NCBI GenBank assembly: GCA_000961645.1
Contig: LADM01000017.1
Location: 1 to 49,939, forward strand
Direction: 5' to 3'
Length of the DNA: 49,939 bases
DNA from: Gammaproteobacteria bacterium BRH_c0
Lineage (GTDB): Bacteria > Pseudomonadota > Gammaproteobacteria > Pseudomonadales > Porticoccaceae
Part shown: piece after piece, positions 37,978 to 47,155 of the stretch
Position numbering within the stretch: position 1 is the first letter of the stretch
Layout of the letters: every line of letters starts with the position of its first letter
Position numbers and translations under genes: made by a program
Notes under the pieces: model-generated
Databases searched by the model: none
Seen by the model: only the letters and a program-made list of their open reading frames with translations
Told to the model about the DNA's origin: nothing

Positions 37978-39816
37978 GTGGCAGACCCTTCCCACAATGA
38001 GCGCGGCGAATTCGCCAACGCCCTGCAACTCGACAAGAATCGCCGCGAAAAAAGCCGCAATCTGCGCCCGCTGCTGGGTCTGATCCCCTTTGTCATGCGC
38101 TACAAATCACGCCTGGCTGCCGCTGGTGTATTTCTGGTGCTCGCCTCTGCCACCCAGCTGTCCGTGTTCAGCTTTCTCGGGGACGCTGTGGACGAAGGCT
38201 TTGTCACCAGCAATATCGACAAGGTAAACAGCTATTTCTGGCTGATCCTGCTGATCGGCGGCGTGATGGCTATCACCTCTGCCCTGCGTTTTTACTACAT
38301 CACCTGGATTGGTGAGCGGGTTGTGGCCGACTTGCGCAGTGCGGTCTACAACCATATCACCGGGCTCAGCCCCGCCTTTTTTGAAGTCACCCGCACCGGC
38401 GAGGTGCTTTCGCGGCTGACAACCGACACCACCCTGATCCAGACCGTGGTAGGTTCAACCATTTCCATCGCCCTGCGCAATACCGTGACTGCCATTGGCG
38501 CCTTTGTACTGCTGCTGCTCACCAGCCTCAAGCTCACTTTACTGGTGATGCTGACCATCCCCCTGGTGCTGGTACCCATTCTGGTTATTGGCAGGATGCT
38601 GCGCAAACTGTCGCGCTCCAGCCAGGACCGGGTTGCGGATATTTCGTCCCACGCCGGTGAAAGTCTTAACGCCATCCAGACCGTGCAGGCCTTTACCCAC
38701 GAAGACCTGGATCGACAGTCCTATAAAACGGCGGTGGAAGGCGCCTTTGATGTCGCCAAGGTGCGTATCATCGCCCGCTCGGCCATGTCCGCATCGGTGA
38801 TTTTTCTTGTCCTCGCCGGGATCTCGGTGATTTTGTGGACTGGCGCCAGGGACATGATTGCAGGCTCCATCACCCCCGGCGATCTGGTGAAATTTGTCGG
38901 CTATGCGGTGATGCTGGCAATGTCGGTCGCCGTCATGAGCGAGGTCTGGGCCGAGATCCAGCGTGCAGCAGGGGCTGCAGAACGACTGATGGAATTACTG
39001 CAAATAGAGCCGGAGATCAAGGCACCGCCAAATCCCGTCGCCCTGCCCTCCCCACCCCAGGGCCGTGTCGCCTTTGAACAGGTTTCATTCTCCTATCCGA
39101 CCAGACCCGGGGCCAAAGCCCTCGACGGACTGTCTTTTACGGTAGAGCCAGGTGAAACCATTGCCCTGGTCGGCCCGTCCGGGGCAGGCAAATCAACCCT
39201 CTTCCAGATGCTGTTGCGCTTCTACAACCCACAGCAGGGCAGCATTTATGTGGATGGCGTGGATATTGCCAGCGCAGATCCGCAGGATGTGCGGCGGCAT
39301 TTCAGTGTGGTGCAACAGGATGGCACAGTGTTTTCCGGCCCGGTGATGGACAATATTCGCTATGGCAGGCCGGATGCCAGCGATCTCGACGTCTTCAATG
39401 CCGCAATAGCGGCGCACGCCCACGAATTTATTGTAAAAATGCCGGACGGTTACGACACACTGCTGGGCGAGCGCGGGCTGACACTGTCCGGCGGCCAGCG
39501 CCAGCGCATTGCCATCGCCCGCGCCATTCTGCGCGATGCTCCCATTTTTCTGTTCGACGAAGCCACCAGCGCCCTGGATGCCGAGAGCGAACGGCTGGTG
39601 CAGGAAGCCATTGAGCGCATCATGGTCAATCGCACTACACTGATTATCGCGCACCGCCTCGCCACCGTGCGCAAGGCTGATCGCATTATCGTCATGGACA
39701 ATGGCCGCGTGGTGGATATTGGCACCCACGAGGAACTGAGCAACCGTTCGGGCCTGTATGCCAATCTTGCCCGGCTGCAATTTGGCAATACTCCGCTGCT
39801 TGAACTGGCTGAATAA
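37978..39816 (+). CDS. ABC exporter, fused membrane and ATPase domains
   Basis: A 612-residue half-transporter of the MsbA/ABCB type. Six membrane helices (about 35-330, including Y-I-T-W-I-G-E-R-V-V-A-D-L-R) precede an ATPase domain with Walker A G-P-S-G-A-G-K-S-T at 399, Q-loop Q-Q-D-G, signature L-S-G-G-Q near 503, Walker B I-F-L-F-D-E-A-T-S-A-L-D and switch His in I-I-A-H-R. It should act as a homodimer exporting a lipid or hydrophobic compound; the substrate is unknown. The closest named relatives are ABCB8-like exporters. The start is GTG at 37978 with GAGGA nine bases before. Confidence 0.93.
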   Translation: MADPSHNERGEFANALQLDKNRREKSRNLRPLLGLIPFVMRYKSRLAAAGVFLVLASATQLSVFSFLGDAVDEGFVTSNIDKVNSYFWLILLIGGVMAITSALRFYYITWIGERVVADLRSAVYNHITGLSPAFFEVTRTGEVLSRLTTDTTLIQTVVGSTISIALRNTVTAIGAFVLLLLTSLKLTLLVMLTIPLVLVPILVIGRMLRKLSRSSQDRVADISSHAGESLNAIQTVQAFTHEDLDRQSYKTAVEGAFDVAKVRIIARSAMSASVIFLVLAGISVILWTGARDMIAGSITPGDLVKFVGYAVMLAMSVAVMSEVWAEIQRAAGAAERLMELLQIEPEIKAPPNPVALPSPPQGRVAFEQVSFSYPTRPGAKALDGLSFTVEPGETIALVGPSGAGKSTLFQMLLRFYNPQQGSIYVDGVDIASADPQDVRRHFSVVQQDGTVFSGPVMDNIRYGRPDASDLDVFNAAIAAHAHEFIVKMPDGYDTLLGERGLTLSGGQRQRIAIARAILRDAPIFLFDEATSALDAESERLVQEAIERIMVNRTTLIIAHRLATVRKADRIIVMDNGRVVDIGTHEELSNRSGLYANLARLQFGNTPLLELAE

Positions 39817-39883
39817 TCGACGTTGAAATCACTCGGCTATATAGCTCTCTAACCAAAAAACAGGCCTAACAGGGGAAAATACT

Positions 39884-40915
39884 ATGCAATATTCTGCACT
39901 GGGTAATACAGGGTTACTGGTTTCGCGCCTGTGCTTTGGGGCGATGACCTTCCGCCAGGACAACACCTCCATGGCCGCCATTGCCAAGGTCAACAAAAGC
40001 GCCGCCGACACCATGGTGGGCCGCGCCCTGGATGCCGGTATCAATTTTTTCGACACCGCTGACGGCTACTCCGGCGGCGACTCTGAGGTCATGCTCGGCG
40101 CCGCATTGCAAGGTCGCCGCAACGATGTGGTGATCAGCACCAAGGTCGGTATGCGCTCGGGCCCAACGCTGACCCAATCCGGCCTGTCGCGCCGTCACAT
40201 ACTATGGTCTGTGGAGGAGAGCTTGCGGCGCCTGGGCACCGAGTGGATCGATGTCTATATCGTTCACCGCGAAGATCCCTTTACGCCCCTGGAAGAAACC
40301 CTGCAGGCGCTGGACGAGGTGGTGCGCTCCGGCAAGGTCCGCTATCTGGGCTTTTCCAACTGGTCAGCCTGGAAGGTCAGCGCCGCCATTGAGATGCAAA
40401 AAGCCAACGGCTGGGCGCGCTTCACCCATGGCCAGATGTACTACTCGCTGCTCGGTCGCGATGTGGAGCACGATGTGCTGCCGATGATGCAGCACTACGG
40501 CCTGGGCCTGACCGTGTGGAGTCCGCTGGCAGCGGGATTCCTGAGCGGCAAGTACAACCGCGACAACCTCACAGACCCCGACAACCGCTACTCCGGCTTC
40601 GATTTCCTGCCCTTTGACAAGGAGCGCGGTTTCGCCCTGGTGGATACCATGCGGGGTATGGCCCAACGCCATAACGCTTCGGTAGCGCAGGTGGCTCTCG
40701 CCTGGCTGCTGGCAAACCCGTCTGTCACCAGCATCTTGCTCGGCGCCACCAGGCAAACCCAGCTTGATGACAACCTGGCCGCCATGGGTGTCAAGCTTTC
40801 TGAAGAAGAATTGGCTGAGCTGGGTGACGCAACCGTTGCTGCGCCGCTGTATCCCCACTGGTTTAACCAGTGGGTCCACGACAAGGCCGTGGTGGCAGCG
40901 TTGCAGCCTGACTGA
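39884..40915 (+). CDS. Aldo/keto reductase
   Basis: A 343-residue TIM-barrel oxidoreductase. The catalytic tetrad is visible: Asp in F-F-D-T-A-D-G-Y, Tyr in the same motif, Lys in V-I-S-T-K-V and His in Y-I-V-H-R-E-D. A late L-L-G-A-T-R-Q-T-Q segment binds NADP. It resembles the YajO/voltage-channel beta-like class. Substrate is unknown. AGGGG lies before the ATG. It converges on the histidine kinase with nine bases between stops. Confidence 0.93.
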   Translation: MQYSALGNTGLLVSRLCFGAMTFRQDNTSMAAIAKVNKSAADTMVGRALDAGINFFDTADGYSGGDSEVMLGAALQGRRNDVVISTKVGMRSGPTLTQSGLSRRHILWSVEESLRRLGTEWIDVYIVHREDPFTPLEETLQALDEVVRSGKVRYLGFSNWSAWKVSAAIEMQKANGWARFTHGQMYYSLLGRDVEHDVLPMMQHYGLGLTVWSPLAAGFLSGKYNRDNLTDPDNRYSGFDFLPFDKERGFALVDTMRGMAQRHNASVAQVALAWLLANPSVTSILLGATRQTQLDDNLAAMGVKLSEEELAELGDATVAAPLYPHWFNQWVHDKAVVAALQPD

Positions 40916-40924
40916 ACCCGACAG

Positions 40925-42889
40925 CTACAAACCATCCGGGACAGGAGTGGACTCCCCGCCCTTGCTGGCGGCCAGATCCAGCATCTCGCGTATCTGTTTC
41001 GCCAGCTGGGGTTTGCGGTAAGGCTTGTTGATAAAGGGAATAGGCGCATCGATTTGGCTGTAGCGCGTCACCGATTCCTGGGCGTATCCAGAAGTAAACA
41101 GTACCGGCAGATCAGGCCATTCAACCTTGATCGCTTCAGCGAGTTGCCAGCCGCTCATGGTGCCGGGCATCACAATATCAGTGAAAACCAGGTCGATATC
41201 GGGATTCTCCCGCAGCAGCTTTAATCCCTTCGCACCATCCTCCGCCGTCACCACCTTGTAACCCAGGCTGCCCAGGGACAGGGTGGCATGGGCGCGGACA
41301 AAACTGTCATCCTCCACCACCAGAATGGTTTCCTTGCCGCTCGGCAGCAGCGACGTATGCACGCGCTCCGGCTCTGACTGACGTTTTGCCAGGGACGGGT
41401 CAGCGGGCAGATAGAGGCGCACGGTGGTCCCCAGGCCCGGCTCACTGTAGAGGGTAAGATGGCCACCGGATTGCTTGACGAATCCGTAGACCATGCTCAA
41501 ACCCAAGCCACTGCCCTTGCCTACCTCCTTGGTGGTAAAGAATGGCTCGAAGACCCTTGCCCTCACCTCGGGGGTCATACCCTCACCCGTATCGGTCACC
41601 CCCAGGGAAATATAATTGCCGGGCTGCACTTCCAGCTGCGCTTCCTTGTAGGCCTCGTCGAGGGTGATGTTGGCGGCGCTGATGGTCAGAATCCCGCCAT
41701 CGGGCATGGCATCCTGGGAGTTGATGGCGAGGTTGAGTAGTGCCGATTCAAGCTGGGCCGGGTCCACATAGGCAAGCCACAGGTCATCATCAAAATGAGT
41801 ATCAATGCGAATATTTTCCCGCAACATACGGCTCAACAGCAGGCGCATATGCTCAACCAGCTGACTGCAATCCACGTCGATGGGTTGCAGCATCTGGCGA
41901 CGACTGAAGGCCAGCAGGCGCTGGGTCAATTCGGCGCCGCGCTCTCCGGCTGCGACAATATTGCTGGCAATGGCTTCGAGGTCGGGTCTCGGCTTGAGGG
42001 TATGCTGGAGCGATTCCGCACCGCCAATAATCACTGTGAGCAGATTGTTGAAATCGTGGGCGATGCCGCCGGACAGGTGCCCCACCGCCTCCATTTTCTG
42101 GGCCTGCACCAGCTGCTTCTCGGTCTTTTTTCGCTCTGTCAGATCGCGAATGACACCCACATAAATGGAGTCCGCCTGCTGCTTGGCTTCGCCCACCGAG
42201 AGCTCCATGGGAAATTCAGTGCCATCCTTGCGGCGCGCAACCACTTCGCGGCCAATGCCGATGATCTTGGCCTCGCCGGTGCGCTGATAGTTACTGATGT
42301 ACTGGTCGTGATGATCGCTGTACATCGCAGGCATCAGCATTTTGACATTGCGTCCGATCACTTCATGGAGCTGGTATCCGAACAGCCGCTCGCAGGCCGG
42401 GTTGAACATCAGGATGCTGCCCTTGGTATCAATCAGGATAACGCCATCCACCGCCGTGCTGACCACTGCGCGCAGCCGCGCCTCGCTCTCGCGCAACTCC
42501 TGCTCGGCCTGGTGGCGCTGGCTGAGATCGTGGATGATGCCGACAAACACCGGCTCATCCCCTGCCCGATCCTCACCGACTGAGAGGTCCATGGGAAAGG
42601 TGGAACCGTCCTTGCGCTGGCCGAGCACCTCGCGGCCGATGCCGATAATCCGCGCCTCGCCGGTCCTCAGATAATTACTCAGATAACTGTCGTGCCCTTC
42701 CTGATAGGGGCTGGGCATCAGGCACTTCACATTCTTGCCCAACACTTCCTCTGACCGGTAGCCGAACAGGTGCTCGCAGGCCGGGTTGAACACCAGGATC
42801 GTGCCCCTGGCGTCGATCAGGATGACGCCATCAACCGCCGTTTCTACCACTGCCTTGAGGAGCGTTTCGTTGTTCTGTATGCGTTTCAT
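40925..42889 (-). CDS. PAS-PAS hybrid histidine kinase with FixL-type PAS domains
   Basis: A 654-residue cytoplasmic sensor kinase with no membrane segment. PAS1 (about 8-125) and PAS2 (136-250) are near duplicates offset by 128 residues. Each carries H-D-x-Y (H66, H194) and I-I-G-I-G-R exactly 20 residues later (R86, R214), the spacing of the heme-ligand His200 and distal Arg220 of FixL. A HisKA domain follows (H278 in A-H-D-F-N-N-L-L), then an ATPase with N-L-A-I-N-S-Q-D-A and G-K-G-S-G-L-G-L-S, and a receiver (D571 in F-T-D-I-V-M-P, K622). An oxygen or redox sensing role is inferred. No partner regulator is adjacent. Confidence 0.92.
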   Translation of the reverse strand: MKRIQNNETLLKAVVETAVDGVILIDARGTILVFNPACEHLFGYRSEEVLGKNVKCLMPSPYQEGHDSYLSNYLRTGEARIIGIGREVLGQRKDGSTFPMDLSVGEDRAGDEPVFVGIIHDLSQRHQAEQELRESEARLRAVVSTAVDGVILIDTKGSILMFNPACERLFGYQLHEVIGRNVKMLMPAMYSDHHDQYISNYQRTGEAKIIGIGREVVARRKDGTEFPMELSVGEAKQQADSIYVGVIRDLTERKKTEKQLVQAQKMEAVGHLSGGIAHDFNNLLTVIIGGAESLQHTLKPRPDLEAIASNIVAAGERGAELTQRLLAFSRRQMLQPIDVDCSQLVEHMRLLLSRMLRENIRIDTHFDDDLWLAYVDPAQLESALLNLAINSQDAMPDGGILTISAANITLDEAYKEAQLEVQPGNYISLGVTDTGEGMTPEVRARVFEPFFTTKEVGKGSGLGLSMVYGFVKQSGGHLTLYSEPGLGTTVRLYLPADPSLAKRQSEPERVHTSLLPSGKETILVVEDDSFVRAHATLSLGSLGYKVVTAEDGAKGLKLLRENPDIDLVFTDIVMPGTMSGWQLAEAIKVEWPDLPVLFTSGYAQESVTRYSQIDAPIPFINKPYRKPQLAKQIREMLDLAASKGGESTPVPDGL

Positions 42890-43081
42890 AATCTGCCAGC
42901 CCCTGAAAACCGTTACACAGGTAGAACCTCTTACAGGCAGAGTGTGGATCCAGCTGTAATGTCAGTCTGTACTGCCAGCATGGTGCCACGACAATGGCCT
43001 CGCCAACCAGCCTGTTGGTCGGATTCGAAAACCCTTCATCACCTGTCAATCAGGGTGCTACAGGGCTATGTCCACGCAAGG

Positions 43082-43498
43082 CTAAAGCCCTTCAGCACCT
43101 GGCCCCAGGGGCTGGCCGTAACTGAACTCCACATAATTGCCGTTGGGATCGCGCAGACCGCAGTAATAACCCACGGGAAAAGGTTCATCTCTGGGTGCCC
43201 AAACCAGGCAGCCGCGACGGGTTCCGAGGCTGGCTATCTCGTCCACTGCATCGCGACTGGCCATGGCAAAACCGAAATGCCGGTAATCGTTATCCGCCAG
43301 TTGCAGATCGTCGCCCTTGTTCATCAACACAAAAATAAAATCCGTTTCCCTGCCCGGCTCCGCCATCCACACAATGCGCTTGAGGCCCGCTTCACGGCGG
43401 TGGATCACCTGCATTCCGCAACAATCGCTGTAAAACCCCACACAGGCATCAAGATCGCGCACATGGAGAGCAACATGGGTCATTCGTGGTGTGTGCAT
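43082..43498 (-). CDS. VOC family (glyoxalase/dioxygenase fold) protein
   Basis: A 138-residue VOC protein with two beta-alpha-beta-beta-beta halves. Candidate metal ligands are His in M-T-H-V-A-L-H, His in Y-R-H-F-G-F-A-M and Glu in N-Y-V-E-F-S-Y, as in glyoxalase I-like enzymes. The D-P-N-G-N-Y-V-E-F stretch is a family hallmark. The substrate is unknown. AGGGGG stands before the first ATG; a start at the fifth residue after it is also possible. It is alone, divergent from the ectoine-hydroxylase-like gene. Confidence 0.87.
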   Translation of the reverse strand: MHTPRMTHVALHVRDLDACVGFYSDCCGMQVIHRREAGLKRIVWMAEPGRETDFIFVLMNKGDDLQLADNDYRHFGFAMASRDAVDEIASLGTRRGCLVWAPRDEPFPVGYYCGLRDPNGNYVEFSYGQPLGPGAEGL

Positions 43499-43892
43499 GG
43501 AAAGCCCCCTGTGAGTTGAGATAAAAGAGTGTCGGCACAGTGAATTTACGGGCGATCAGCTAATGCGTAGAATATGCCGCCGACTGTTTAAACAACCTGT
43601 TAATGTCCAGGTTTCGCTGAAAAGCGATCAGTGGCACACTCGCAGCCAGCTGAGCTAACCTGCGGAACTCCGCAGCTCTATACTGGTCCTCCAAGTAACA
43701 TCCTGATGTCAAACAGTCCTGAATCGGAGCCTGACTGGCCTGTTGCCAGTTATGACAACTGCTCATTCACAGCGGTTTCATTCGCGGCCGTATACAGCCA
43801 GGGTTGGCGGTATTGAAATAGGCTTGGTCAGTTCCCACATTTATCTGGAGGACACCCAAAGATTAACCCGTACCACAAACCATGGAGAAAAC
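43499..43892. other. Divergent intergenic region before the ectD-like gene
   Basis: No gene is seen in about 390 bases. A palindrome gtttaaac lies near 43587-43594, and a gcggaactccgc hairpin near 43664-43675. Promoters of the VOC gene and ectD-like gene must be here. A frame could be read back from the ectD-like gene to 43743, but its residues match no family. Confidence 0.45.
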
Positions 43893-44804
43893 ATGAATGA
43901 CACAACCGACCTGTATCCTTCACGGGTAGGCAGCGAGGAAAAACTGTTACCCCGTCTCGACCCCGTAGTATACCGGCCAACCCCAACATCATCGCCTTTC
44001 AGCCTCACTAAACAACAGGTTAGCACCTACGAACGGGATGGTGTGTTGATTTTGCCGGATTACTTCAACGAGCTTGTACCAGCACTGAGAAAGGAAACTG
44101 AAAACCTGAAAAACTCCCTGCAGGACGCCGAGGAGATGTATACAGAGCCGGACAGTGATGAGTTGCGCACCCTGTTCAAGCCTTTCGCCTTCAGTGAACT
44201 GATTGACGCCATCAGCCGTGACCCCCGCATCGTGGAGCCAGTCCGGCAACTTTTGGGCTCGGATGTTTACATCATGCAATCCCGCATCAATATCAAACCC
44301 GCGCTCAAGGGCCAGGCATTCCCCTGGCATTCGGACTTCGAAACCTGGCATGTCGAGGATGGTATGCCGCGCATGAGAGCTCTCACCGCCTGGATTATGC
44401 TCGATGAAAACCATCCATACAATGGTCCGCTGTATGTGCTCAAAGGCTCCCACAAGCGCTATATATCCTGCGCAGGCAAAACTGCCGATGACAACTACAA
44501 GCGTTCACTCAAGCGTCAGTCGCTGGGTGTACCGCAACCGCAAACCCTCAAGCCCTTGATGGCCGATCACAGCTTGTCCGGCATTTACGGCAAGGCAGGC
44601 ACACTGGTCTTTCACGAATGCAATCTGCTGCACGGCTCACCCGACAATATTTCCGGCGATCCCCGCAGCATCCTTATGTTTGTGTATAACAGCGTGGACA
44701 ACCGGCCAGTGCACCCCTTTGGTGGCGTCAAACCCCGCCCCCATTACCTCAACAACCGCGACACCTTGCCACTTCGGCCACTGCACAGCCCAGTCAGGCT
44801 TTAA
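43893..44804 (+). CDS. ectD: Ectoine hydroxylase-like 2-oxoglutarate dioxygenase
   Basis: EctD turns ectoine into 5-hydroxyectoine using iron and 2-oxoglutarate. The 303-residue product matches the EctD core. The signature F-P-W-H-S-D-F-E-T-W-H-V-E-D-G-M-P-R-M-R is intact, with H146, D148 and H247 as iron ligands and R258 as 2-oxoglutarate contact, at almost the same numbers as in the well-studied Virgibacillus enzyme. M-Q-S-R-I-N and F143 are also kept. Some later positions differ (A-L-T-A-W-I for the usual A-L-S-x-S-I). ATG at 43893 with GGAG upstream gives canonical length. ectABC are not adjacent, so the organism may import ectoine or hold them elsewhere. Confidence 0.85.
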   Translation: MNDTTDLYPSRVGSEEKLLPRLDPVVYRPTPTSSPFSLTKQQVSTYERDGVLILPDYFNELVPALRKETENLKNSLQDAEEMYTEPDSDELRTLFKPFAFSELIDAISRDPRIVEPVRQLLGSDVYIMQSRINIKPALKGQAFPWHSDFETWHVEDGMPRMRALTAWIMLDENHPYNGPLYVLKGSHKRYISCAGKTADDNYKRSLKRQSLGVPQPQTLKPLMADHSLSGIYGKAGTLVFHECNLLHGSPDNISGDPRSILMFVYNSVDNRPVHPFGGVKPRPHYLNNRDTLPLRPLHSPVRL

Positions 44805-44847
44805 TAAACAGAGAGTTTAATAAACTGGGAGTTTAAAAAAGAGGGAG
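44800..44847. repeat. Three 16-bp tandem repeats between convergent genes
   Basis: Units tttaataaacagagag, tttaataaactgggag and tttaaaaaagagggag lie head to tail and fill exactly the space between the ectD-like stop and the acyltransferase stop. The ectD TAA is in the first unit. They look like a decaying local duplication and may have grown from the 3' end of one of the genes. Confidence 0.85.
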
Positions 44848-45435
44848 TCAAAAATTGGCGGGGATTTTGGCTGTTGCAGTGGCAAACAGCAGTCGAATCG
44901 CCGCCGCATCCTGGTCCGCGTTGTCAGTGGGCCAGAACAGTGGGTGCAGGCGCAGTTCCCGGTGCTGAAAATCCAGGATTAAAGGCAACACCGGGCAGTC
45001 TGCGGCGCGGGCAATGCGCACAAAGCCGGTTTTCAGTCTGGCGACTTTTTTGCGGGTACCCTCCGGGGTGATGGCAATCATCATCGCCTCGGCCTGATTG
45101 AGGCGGGCGGCGATATCCGCCGCCATCCCCTCCGGTTTGCCGCGATTGACGGCGATACCCCCGAGCCGGACAAGCAGCCCGGCCAGGGGGGGGCGAAAAA
45201 CGCTATGCTTGGCCAGCCAGTGAATGCGCATATCAAGGGCCAGCATGGCGGCCAGGCAGATAAAAAAATCCCAGTTTGAGGTGTGGGGACCCACCGCGAT
45301 AATCAATCGTCGCTGCGCGGGAACATCTCCCACCACCCGCCAGCCGCCCCACAGGCGCAGCAAGCTGCGCCCCAGCCATTGCGCCACTGACGAGCGGTGG
45401 GCGCGATGGTATTCGGGGATAGTCTGGCTATTCAC
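44848..45435 (-). CDS. Lysophospholipid acyltransferase family protein (PlsC-like)
   Basis: A 195-residue acyltransferase. The H-x4-D motif is seen as G-P-H-T-S-N-W-D (about residues 49-56), an acyl-acceptor motif as G-G-I-A-V-N-R-G, and the P-E-G-T-R motif near 126. These place it in the PlsC/LPLAT family that acylates lysophosphatidic acid or related lipids at the membrane. It has the short form without a second membrane segment. The start is GTG at 45435, 17 bases after prfC on the same strand, so it is probably co-transcribed with prfC. Acceptor is unknown. Confidence 0.88.
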   Translation of the reverse strand: MNSQTIPEYHRAHRSSVAQWLGRSLLRLWGGWRVVGDVPAQRRLIIAVGPHTSNWDFFICLAAMLALDMRIHWLAKHSVFRPPLAGLLVRLGGIAVNRGKPEGMAADIAARLNQAEAMMIAITPEGTRKKVARLKTGFVRIARAADCPVLPLILDFQHRELRLHPLFWPTDNADQDAAAIRLLFATATAKIPANF

Positions 45436-45452
45436 GCTCAGTTCACAATCAA

Positions 45453-47030
45453 TCAGTGTTCACGGGTGGCCAGAAACTGCACTTCCGGGTGGCGTTCCTG
45501 GGTGAGGCTGAGATTGACCCGGGTCGGCGCCAGAAAGGTCAGGTGCCCGCCGCCATCAATGGCGAGGTTGTCAGATACCTTGTCCTTGAGCTTCTGGATA
45601 TCCTTGCCCGAGCCTTCCACCCAGCGTGCGGTGTGGACATTGACCGCATCGTAGAGAGCATCGACCCCATACTCATCCTTGAGGCGGTAGGCCACCACTT
45701 CAAACTGCAGCTGACCCACGGCGCCCACCACCACATCGTTGCTGTTGATGGGGAAAAAGACCTGGGTGGAACCCTCTTCCGACAGTTGCTGCAAGCCCTT
45801 GTGAAGCTGCTTGGCCTTGAGCGGGTCGCGCATGCGGATACGGCGAAACAGTTCCGGGGCAAAATGGGGCACGCCGGTAAATTTCAGATCCTCGCCCGCA
45901 GTAAAGGTATCACCGATCTGAATGGTGCCGTGGTTGTGGAGGCCGATAATATCGCCAGCGATGGCTTCCTCCACATTCTCCCGCTCGCCCGCCAGGAAGG
46001 TCACTGCATCGGCGATGCGCACATCCTTGCCGAGGCGCACATGGCGCATTTTCATGCCGCGGGTGTAGGTGCCGGAACACAGACGCATAAAGGCGATCCG
46101 GTCGCGGTGCTTGGGGTCCATATTCGCCTGAATCTTGAAGATAAAGCCGCTGAAGGCGGGTTCCGAGGCTTTGACAATGCGTGTTTCCGTAGCGCGATCC
46201 AGCGGTGCAGGGGCCCATTCGACAAAGTGATCGAGCATTTCCCGCACCCCGAAGTTGCCCAGGGCGGTGCCGAAAAATACTGGCGTCATTTCACCCCGCA
46301 GGTAAGCCTGCAAGTCAAATTCCGGAGCTGCACCGCGCACCAGTTCGATTTGTTCGACAGTGCTGTCGTAATTAAAGCCCAGCAGCTTTCTGGCCTCGTC
46401 ACTGCCCAGTCCCTGGATGCGCACATCCTCGGGGATAGTGTGGCCCTTGCCCTGCTGGTAGACGTGGATGGTATCGGTATAGAGGTTATACACACCCCTG
46501 AACTGCTTGCCCATATCGAGAGGCCAGTTGATGGGCGAGGCTGAAATACTGAGCACGTTTTCAATCTCATCCATCACCTCAATGGGGTCGCGGATATCGC
46601 GGTCCATTTTGTTGATAAAGCTGAGAATGGGGGTATCCCGCAAGCGGCACACCTCCATTAGCTTGATGGTGCGTTCCTCCACACCCTTGGCGCCGTCGAT
46701 CACCATCAGCACCGAATCCACTGCCGTCAGGGTGCGGTAGGTATCTTCGGAAAAGTCCTCGTGACCGGGGGTATCGAGCAGATTGACGATACGATCCTTC
46801 CAGGGGAACTGCATCACCGACGACGTTACCGAAATGCCCCGCTCCTTCTCCATCGACATCCAGTCGGAAGTCGCATGGCGGTCGCTCTTCTTGCCCTTGA
46901 CGGTACCGGCAACCTGAATCAACTGGCCGAACAGCAGCAGCTTTTCAGTGATGGTGGTTTTACCCGCATCGGGATGCGAAATGATTGCAAAGGTGCGGCG
47001 TTTGGCCAGCGCCTCAAGGTAATTGCCCAT
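45453..47030 (-). CDS. prfC: Peptide chain release factor 3
   Basis: RF3 is the GTPase that recycles RF1 and RF2 after termination. The 525 residues show G1 S-H-P-D-A-G-K-T-T, the effector loop [10 protein letters not shown]3 [10 protein letters not shown] and G4 N-K-M-D-R, followed by the RF3 beta-barrel and C-terminal domain. ATG at 47030 gives the E. coli-like start (short extension before [11 protein letters not shown]); a TTG at 47051 would add seven residues. Neither has a strong Shine-Dalgarno sequence. Confidence 0.96.
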   Translation of the reverse strand: MGNYLEALAKRRTFAIISHPDAGKTTITEKLLLFGQLIQVAGTVKGKKSDRHATSDWMSMEKERGISVTSSVMQFPWKDRIVNLLDTPGHEDFSEDTYRTLTAVDSVLMVIDGAKGVEERTIKLMEVCRLRDTPILSFINKMDRDIRDPIEVMDEIENVLSISASPINWPLDMGKQFRGVYNLYTDTIHVYQQGKGHTIPEDVRIQGLGSDEARKLLGFNYDSTVEQIELVRGAAPEFDLQAYLRGEMTPVFFGTALGNFGVREMLDHFVEWAPAPLDRATETRIVKASEPAFSGFIFKIQANMDPKHRDRIAFMRLCSGTYTRGMKMRHVRLGKDVRIADAVTFLAGERENVEEAIAGDIIGLHNHGTIQIGDTFTAGEDLKFTGVPHFAPELFRRIRMRDPLKAKQLHKGLQQLSEEGSTQVFFPINSNDVVVGAVGQLQFEVVAYRLKDEYGVDALYDAVNVHTARWVEGSGKDIQKLKDKVSDNLAIDGGGHLTFLAPTRVNLSLTQERHPEVQFLATREH

Positions 47031-47155
47031 AGGGAGTTTTGCCCGATTCAAAAGGCGCTGATTATAGCCGCAATCACTTCCTGCTGCGCGGGCTCAGTAC
47101 GGATGCCCCTCAGGCCCGTGGGCAAGATGGCTGTTATTGCTGTGCAAGCAGCGGA

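Noticed and set aside
45456-46544. 362-residue open frame antisense to prfC
   Set aside because: Shadow frame; prfC is certain and no motif is seen in the reverse frame.
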